Shown here piece by piece: positions 7,386 to 11,648 of a stretch of DNA of 11,648 nucleotides. Below the pieces are notes generated by a model. The model saw only the letters and a list, made by a program, of their open reading frames with translations, was not told the DNA's origin and made no database searches. Source of the stretch: Anaerolinea sp. (GTDB lineage Bacteria > Chloroflexota > Anaerolineae > Anaerolineales > Anaerolineaceae); contig PNNU01000062.1 in NCBI GenBank assembly GCA_013824385.1, positions 1-11,648 on the forward strand, read 5' to 3'. Numbering within the stretch: position 1 is the first letter of the stretch; each line of letters opens with the position of its first letter. The translations under genes and the position numbers were made by a program.

Positions 7386-7415
7386 AAAAAAGATGAGGCA
7401 AGCTCTCATCTTTTT
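7386..7415 (-). terminator. Intrinsic terminator of the serine hydrolase gene
   Basis: Read on the minus strand, AAAAAGATGAG pairs with CTCATCTTTTT around a seven-base loop and runs into a six-base U-tract. It is 24 bases past the hydrolase stop (7439) and upstream of the next gene's promoter, so the two minus-strand genes are probably separate transcription units. Confidence 0.75.
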
Positions 7416-7438
7416 GCAGGTTTTAAGGGAAATCGGTT

Positions 7439-8926
7439 TTATTGGGTTCCAAGGTTGAAGTAATTGTAAACAGCTCGTGAAAGATCGGCGTAAAGCTGAT
7501 TGCCGTTGTCAAAAACAATCTGTTCATTGCTGTCGATGTAAATGGTAAGGATGTAATTTCCACCGGGGGAATAAACAATGGCAGCATCGCACATATTGTG
7601 GATCGCATAGTCAGTTGCATCTTGAGCCCACCCATGTTTGTGTGCGATCTGGGTGCCGTCGGGCAAACCGGCTTCAATCAACATACCATTTCGATCACGT
7701 GAAAGCAACGAGATCATGGCACGGCATTCGTTTTGTGAAATCTTCCCCGGAAAAGCCGCGGCAAAACTGCCCCCACCGGTTTGGGCACATTGGTAGATAT
7801 CACTTAACAATGAACCAATCTCAGTTGGGGTGGTTTGGTTGTAGATATCTGAATCCAGGTTGATGTCTGTTCTGGAATTCGCCGGTGTGGAATATACCTT
7901 CAGGATTGGCGCACCATAATAGAACATACCTGCCAGGAAAGTGTTATTTAAGCCAAGTTTCTGCATGGTTTCAGTAACGTGAAGGGGACCCAGATTTTGG
8001 TCCATAATGGTTTTCATCAGCGCATCAGAGGCATCATTATCAGACAGGGTCATCATTTTTTCGAGCAGTGTAAACGTATCGGCATCTGTCGGTTCTTCTT
8101 TAACTCGATAGACTTCAACCATGATGGGGATCTTGATCGTGCTTAAAGCAGAAAACGCGATCTCCGGATTCAATCTTTCTTCTGCCTGGTAAGCTAATTG
8201 CATGTCCTCGCCGGTTTGCAGGTCTTTCACATAAATTTCGGCAACACCATTGAATTGGTTGGCATCAATCACTTCTGAGAGCAATACTTTTAAATTTTCA
8301 AATGATGGGCGGGATGATGTACTTTTTTTCACAGTCAAGTTGATCACCCGATCAGATGGAGATTTCAACGCCATACTGATCAATTCAATCGACCGATCCA
8401 CATCCAGGCTTAAACCGGATTTGCCGGCTGAAAAGAAAGTGTCGCCGGGGATGGGAGAAAAAGGTTCGGGATCTTGATCGTAGCGAGCTGCGATTTCATT
8501 AACCAAAAATGACCGCATTTGATCTGTATCAATCTTGGCGCGAACTGGAATATCTTGTGATTCAGGAAAACGATTAAAAAGGTAATCCCAAAAAGCGGAC
8601 CAGAAGGGCAGGGATGCTCTGGCTTGATCCGCGGCAGCCATCATACTGCTAAGATCCAATGAGAACCCCAGGGTGGCGGGTTTTACCTGAAAGCTGCTGT
8701 CACCGTAATTCAATTCCACGGGGACTGAATAAGCCTGGGTCAAGCGATCCGCAGCCTGGTCGATATCCAGACCGGATACATCCACTCCGGCAATAGTGGA
8801 TCCGGGTGAGAAGGAAGATCGCAGGCGGCTGAATACCACCAATTGAAATACCAACAGCAATACACCGGCTGCAATCAGAGCCAGTGAAATCCAACGAATT
8901 AATGAAAAGTTACGTAGATGCTTCAT
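7439..8926 (-). CDS. Membrane-anchored class A beta-lactamase-fold serine hydrolase with PG-binding-like N-region
   Basis: A 495-residue envelope protein. One membrane segment (about 11-33) anchors it with the bulk outside. Residues about 42-200 resemble the region found before VanW domains (PG_binding_4 type, two similar alpha/beta units including TIAGVDVSGLDIDQAADRL). The C-terminal half (about 225-495) is a class-A beta-lactamase-like serine hydrolase: nucleophile motif S262-T-I-K265, S295-D-N297, TTPTEIGSLL (365-374) and KHG (430-432) replacing the usual KTG/KSG. No clear E-x-x-L-N omega-loop glutamate is visible (the region reads NSRTDINLD), so efficient beta-lactam breakdown is doubtful. 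A D,D-peptidase-like, esterase or non-catalytic penicillin-binding role is as likely. ATG 8926 is chosen over ATG 8956 because GGAG lies eight bases before it and the predicted transcript start falls after 8956. It is divergent from the cNMP-PH gene. Confidence 0.85.
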   Translation of the reverse strand: MKHLRNFSLIRWISLALIAAGVLLLVFQLVVFSRLRSSFSPGSTIAGVDVSGLDIDQAADRLTQAYSVPVELNYGDSSFQVKPATLGFSLDLSSMMAAADQARASLPFWSAFWDYLFNRFPESQDIPVRAKIDTDQMRSFLVNEIAARYDQDPEPFSPIPGDTFFSAGKSGLSLDVDRSIELISMALKSPSDRVINLTVKKSTSSRPSFENLKVLLSEVIDANQFNGVAEIYVKDLQTGEDMQLAYQAEERLNPEIAFSALSTIKIPIMVEVYRVKEEPTDADTFTLLEKMMTLSDNDASDALMKTIMDQNLGPLHVTETMQKLGLNNTFLAGMFYYGAPILKVYSTPANSRTDINLDSDIYNQTTPTEIGSLLSDIYQCAQTGGGSFAAAFPGKISQNECRAMISLLSRDRNGMLIEAGLPDGTQIAHKHGWAQDATDYAIHNMCDAAIVYSPGGNYILTIYIDSNEQIVFDNGNQLYADLSRAVYNYFNLGTQ

Positions 8927-8934
8927 ATCCAACA

Positions 8935-8938
8935 CTCC
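8935..8938 (-). promoter_or_regulatory. Ribosome binding site fixing the serine hydrolase start
   Basis: GGAG on the minus strand lies eight bases before ATG 8926. The in-frame ATG ten codons earlier (8956) lacks a comparable site. Confidence 0.65.
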
Positions 8939-8959
8939 AAAGTTCAAACAACACATTCG

Positions 8960-8968
8960 ATTTTACCA
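8960..8968 (-). promoter_or_regulatory. Extended -10 promoter of the serine hydrolase gene
   Basis: On the minus strand the sequence is TGG-TAAAAT, an extended -10. The -35 region is weak. The predicted transcript start is near 8953, giving a leader of about 27 bases with the GGAG site. This places the alternative ATG 8956 outside the transcript. Confidence 0.5.
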
Positions 8969-9020
8969 GATGGAAGATGGAAATTACCTTCGTATGATAG
9001 GCGAATTACCGCAGTTTGGA

Positions 9021-9026
9021 TATACT
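9021..9026 (+). promoter_or_regulatory. Candidate -10 box of the cNMP-PH gene, leaderless spacing
   Basis: TATACT ends six bases before ATG 9033, the same spacing as in nagA, so transcription would begin on the start codon. No good -35 is seen. A second -10-like TATGAT at 8993-8998 would instead give a leader of about 28 bases with only a weak GGA. Either could be used. Confidence 0.4.
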
Positions 9027-9032
9027 TAAAAC

Positions 9033-10688
9033 ATGGTTGTCAAACTAATAGATCAAATCACCGTGCTCAAATCGCTGTTTCCGTTTTCAATGCTCGATGA
9101 AGAAGACTTGCAAAGAATCAATGCTTACTTTGAACAAGTGAATTACCCGTCGGGAACCACGGTTTTCTCAGATGGATATCCAGCTTCTGATTTGTATTTT
9201 ATCCTCTCTGGCAAAGTCAAGATCATTCTTCACCATGCAAAAAAAGATAAAAACCTTGGAATCATGGGTATGGGGGATCATTTTGGCGAGGAAGTACTTT
9301 CGGGGAAACACACCTATGAAACTCGAGCTGTTTGCCTCTCGGAGGTGACGGTGCTGCGTATTCGAAAAGACATAGCAAGAGACATTGCTAATGAATATCC
9401 AGATATAAAGGCTGCGTTCAATTTATTTCAAAAATCTTACCATCTGACTTGTACTGAAAACCTGTCATGGCGAGCCGTGGACGAGGGAATTGAATTATTC
9501 AGCCGCAGACATCCATTCTTCCTGTTCTTACGATTATTCCTTACAGGCGGAGCTTTTCTGGTGGGCTTTTCGTTTTTGCTCTTTTCTGCCCTGGCTTCGG
9601 ATAATTTTTATGTACCCTTGTTGATCCTCTCCATGGCTGAATTGATTATGGGGATAATTTTATGCATATGGTCGGGGTTGGAGTGGAGTAATGACTATTT
9701 CATTCTGACTCGCGAACGCGTTTGTGTTCAAAAAAAACTGATAGGGTTCTATGAAAGCCGGCATGAATCCCCGGTCAATGCGGTTTTATCCGTCGGGGTT
9801 GATACTTCATTGATGGGCAGATTGCTTGGGTTTGGCACACTAACCGTCAGAACTTATACGGGTGACCTGCAATTTAAACGGCTGCCTTTTCCATATGTAA
9901 TATATGAATTGCTTGAAATTCGCAGGGAAGCTGCAGCAGTTGAGTCTACCCAAGCCGAAAAGCGGGAGATCCGCGAGGCGTTGACCGGCAAAAAAGAACG
10001 GTCTGTGGTTAGTAAGAAACTCCCATCAAACCCCAGTAATGCCAGTAATTCTGGGTCCGCCGATACTTCAGGATCATTTTCTGATTTATTAGCTGGCATC
10101 TTCAAATTACGGACGGAGAATGAAGACTCTGTTGTTTATCGAACACATTGGTGGATCTTGTTCAAAAAAACCGCGTTGCCCGGATTCATTTTGTTGGCCA
10201 TCGTTCTGGTGGCAGCAGGGCGTTTTTTAGGTTTTATTAGTGTCATTCCCGAGTTGGTGATTTATATTGGCGCTTTGATTCTGACAGCGGTATGTTGGAT
10301 TTGGTGGGTCTATCAGTTTCAAGATTGGCAGAATGATGTTTATATTGTTACGGATGATCTATTGATAGATGTTTATAAAAGACCACTAGGCATGGACGAC
10401 AGGCGGTCCGCACCGGTGAAAAATATTCAGACGGTTGAGTTTGAACGCAAAGGTCTGATCAACCTGGTATTAAATTTTGGTACGGTCAAGATCAAGATTG
10501 GCAACGAAGAATTAACCTTTGATAATGTTTACCAGCCATCAGAAGTGCAGGCTGAAATCTATTCCCGCTACCGGGCAACTCTCGAAACCGCCAAGAGAAA
10601 TGAGCAGCAGAAATTTGTCGAATGGATCAAAACATACGAAGAGATCCAAAAAGAAAATCAACGGGCAAACAAGGGCGAAAACGAGTAA
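9033..10688 (+). CDS. Cyclic-nucleotide-binding protein with two TM-hairpin/PH-domain units
   Basis: A 551-residue membrane protein with an N-terminal cyclic-nucleotide-binding (CRP/CAP-type) domain, about 14-130. Its phosphate-binding cassette keeps F84-G-E86-E-V-L and R98-A, the Glu and Arg positions that contact the nucleotide, so real ligand binding is plausible. Two copies of one unit follow: a TM pair (161-186, 192-214) with a bacterial PH-like domain (218-297, starting WSNDYFILTRERV), then a TM pair (380-399, 403-425) with a second PH-like domain (432-512, starting WQNDVYIVTDDLL). The units are joined by a charged and then Ser/Asn-rich linker (300-350). The tail (505-551) is charged and probably helical. 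No DNA-binding helix-turn-helix is present, so it is not a CRP-type regulator. It is the first gene of a probable unit with def (36-base gap) and recF. The start is ATG 9033, which lacks a good Shine-Dalgarno sequence. Confidence 0.85.
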   Translation: MVVKLIDQITVLKSLFPFSMLDEEDLQRINAYFEQVNYPSGTTVFSDGYPASDLYFILSGKVKIILHHAKKDKNLGIMGMGDHFGEEVLSGKHTYETRAVCLSEVTVLRIRKDIARDIANEYPDIKAAFNLFQKSYHLTCTENLSWRAVDEGIELFSRRHPFFLFLRLFLTGGAFLVGFSFLLFSALASDNFYVPLLILSMAELIMGIILCIWSGLEWSNDYFILTRERVCVQKKLIGFYESRHESPVNAVLSVGVDTSLMGRLLGFGTLTVRTYTGDLQFKRLPFPYVIYELLEIRREAAAVESTQAEKREIREALTGKKERSVVSKKLPSNPSNASNSGSADTSGSFSDLLAGIFKLRTENEDSVVYRTHWWILFKKTALPGFILLAIVLVAAGRFLGFISVIPELVIYIGALILTAVCWIWWVYQFQDWQNDVYIVTDDLLIDVYKRPLGMDDRRSAPVKNIQTVEFERKGLINLVLNFGTVKIKIGNEELTFDNVYQPSEVQAEIYSRYRATLETAKRNEQQKFVEWIKTYEEIQKENQRANKGENE

Positions 10689-10714
10689 AATTGGCTGTTG
10701 ATTGACTAAACTAC

Positions 10715-10718
10715 GAGG
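10715..10718 (+). promoter_or_regulatory. Ribosome binding site of def
   Basis: GAGG lies six bases before ATG 10725, so the def start is well supported. Confidence 0.65.
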
Positions 10719-10724
10719 TTTAAA

Positions 10725-11249
10725 ATGGCGATTCTAGATATAGTAAGCGTTCCTGATCCAATTCTCAGGCGCAAAGCCCGTAAAGTAACTGATTTTGGCA
10801 AGGATTTTCAATTACTGGTAACCAATATGATTGATACCATGCGCGACGCTCCTGGTGTTGGTCTGGCCGCTCCGCAAGTGGCTGTTTCACAGCGATTGGT
10901 GGTGATTGAATATGCAGATGATGAAGACGATGAAAGCGAAGAGAGCACAACGGTAGTAAAGAAACTTTACGTTTTGGTGAATCCTGAAATAGTTGAGGTT
11001 TCAGAAGAAATGGAGCTTGGTGTTGAAGGTTGTCTTTCAGTACCTGACTTGGTGGGCGAAGTGAATCGTTATGTAGGTATTGTGGTAAAAGCCTTAAACC
11101 GCCACGGAAAACCGATTAAGGTCAAAGCAGAAGGTTGGCTGGCCCGTATCTTTCAACATGAGATTGATCATCTTGAAGGCATCCTTTACACGGATCGCAC
11201 GGACAAGGTATGGAAGCCGCGTGATGACGAAGAAACACCTCTTGATTAA
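10725..11249 (+). CDS. def: Peptide deformylase
   Basis: Cytoplasmic metalloenzyme that removes the formyl group from the initiator methionine of new proteins. All three family motifs are intact in 174 residues: G44-V-G-L-A-A-P-Q51, E101-G-C-L-S105 with metal ligand Cys103, and Q-H145-E-I-D-H149 with the two His ligands and catalytic Glu146. An acidic stretch (ADDEDDESEESTT, about 64-76) sits between the strands ending LVVIEYA and LYVLVNP; many deformylases have a shorter turn there. It follows the cNMP-PH gene by 36 bases and has its own GAGG site. recF starts three bases after its stop, so def and recF are probably co-transcribed and translationally coupled. Confidence 0.96.
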   Translation: MAILDIVSVPDPILRRKARKVTDFGKDFQLLVTNMIDTMRDAPGVGLAAPQVAVSQRLVVIEYADDEDDESEESTTVVKKLYVLVNPEIVEVSEEMELGVEGCLSVPDLVGEVNRYVGIVVKALNRHGKPIKVKAEGWLARIFQHEIDHLEGILYTDRTDKVWKPRDDEETPLD

Positions 11250-11252
11250 TCC

Positions 11253-11648
11253 ATGTATCTAACGCACCTGTCACTGACTAACTTTCGGCTTTTCTCCCGC
11301 CTGGATATGGATGTGCCTAGGCGGATTCTTTTGTTAATGGGCTCAAACGCGCAGGGGAAAACATCTCTGCTTGAAGCGATCTATTATCTGGCAACCTTCA
11401 CCTCTTTTCATGCCATGAGCGACAAACAACTTTTGAATTTTGTCGCCACCGGTGAAGATTTAACAGTTGCTCGTCTCGTGGCTGCCTATCAACGCGGTGA
11501 TCGCCAACACAAATTGGAAGTGCGCCTGATCCAGGATTCAAACGGCAACGGTGGGTCGCGTTTGCGCAAGGAAGTGCTGCTGGATGGTGTTAAAACACCG
11601 GTCACTCAAGTGGTGGGGCATTTCAATGCAGTAATCTTTTTACCGCAG
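11253..11648 (+). CDS. recF: DNA replication/repair protein RecF (N-terminal part, cut by window edge)
   Basis: SMC-like ABC ATPase that acts with RecO and RecR to load RecA at single-strand gaps. The 132 codons present begin MYLTHLSLTNFRLFSRLDMD, the standard RecF opening with the L-x-x-F-R motif. Then comes Walker A, G30-SNAQGKT37-SLLEAIYYL. The NAQGKT form is characteristic of RecF, as are the following SFHAMSDKQLLNF region and the VVGHFNAVIFLPQ segment at the edge. The signature motif and Walker B lie outside the window. ATG 11253 follows the def stop by three bases without a clear Shine-Dalgarno site, which suggests coupling to def translation. recF next to def, rather than near dnaA-dnaN-gyrB, is a less usual setting, though the downstream side is unseen. 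Confidence 0.92.
   Translation, partial: MYLTHLSLTNFRLFSRLDMDVPRRILLLMGSNAQGKTSLLEAIYYLATFTSFHAMSDKQLLNFVATGEDLTVARLVAAYQRGDRQHKLEVRLIQDSNGNGGSRLRKEVLLDGVKTPVTQVVGHFNAVIFLPQ

Noticed and set aside
8927..8956. Upstream ATG at 8956 for the serine hydrolase
   Set aside because: It lies upstream of the predicted transcript start and lacks a ribosome site, whereas ATG 8926 has GGAG eight bases before it and begins with a normal basic-then-hydrophobic anchor.

Overview
The window looks like chromosomal DNA of a free-living bacterium of moderate GC content. The most likely group is Chloroflexota, class Anaerolineae. That is an inference from the mix of genes: an Agl23/TIGR03663-type membrane protein ending in an NHL propeller, a class-A-type serine hydrolase with a VanW-associated N-terminal region, and a cyclic-nucleotide-binding protein with two membrane-PH units. 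No rRNA or other taxonomic marker is present. Nine protein genes fill almost all of it. No tRNA, rRNA, insertion sequence, prophage or CRISPR array was seen, and no gene-free stretch exceeds 150 bases.

Layout. Minus strand, 1-674: the N-terminal part of a ClpB-type disaggregase, cut by the window edge. Minus strand, 771-1943: nagA. Plus strand, 2033-3022 and 3075-3461: a GNAT acetyltransferase followed by a small four-helix membrane protein of the YvlD/phage-holin-4-2 family, ending in a strong terminator shared with the convergent gene. Minus strand, 3520-7299: a 1259-residue Agl23-like membrane protein carrying a six-blade NHL propeller. Minus strand, 7439-8926: a membrane-anchored class-A beta-lactamase-fold serine hydrolase. 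Plus strand, 9033-10688: a cyclic-nucleotide-binding protein with two [TM hairpin-PH] units. It is followed closely by def (peptide deformylase) and, three bases after the def stop, by the start of recF, cut by the window edge.

Together the genes point to envelope and housekeeping work: amino-sugar recycling (NagA), envelope glycan or lipid-linked sugar handling (Agl23-like), wall-peptide or beta-lactam chemistry (serine hydrolase), protein quality control (ClpB), N-terminal maturation (Def) and DNA repair (RecF). There is no obvious defence island or biosynthetic cluster. The most distinctive signals are regulatory and architectural. nagA has a near-consensus promoter whose predicted start falls on the ATG, so it is probably leaderless, and two other genes have the same look. 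A perfect 7+7 bp inverted repeat exactly brackets the -10 box of the Agl23-like gene. A 6+6 bp inverted repeat sits between the divergent nagA and GNAT promoters. The cyclic-nucleotide/double-PH protein and the hydrolase have uncommon domain layouts.
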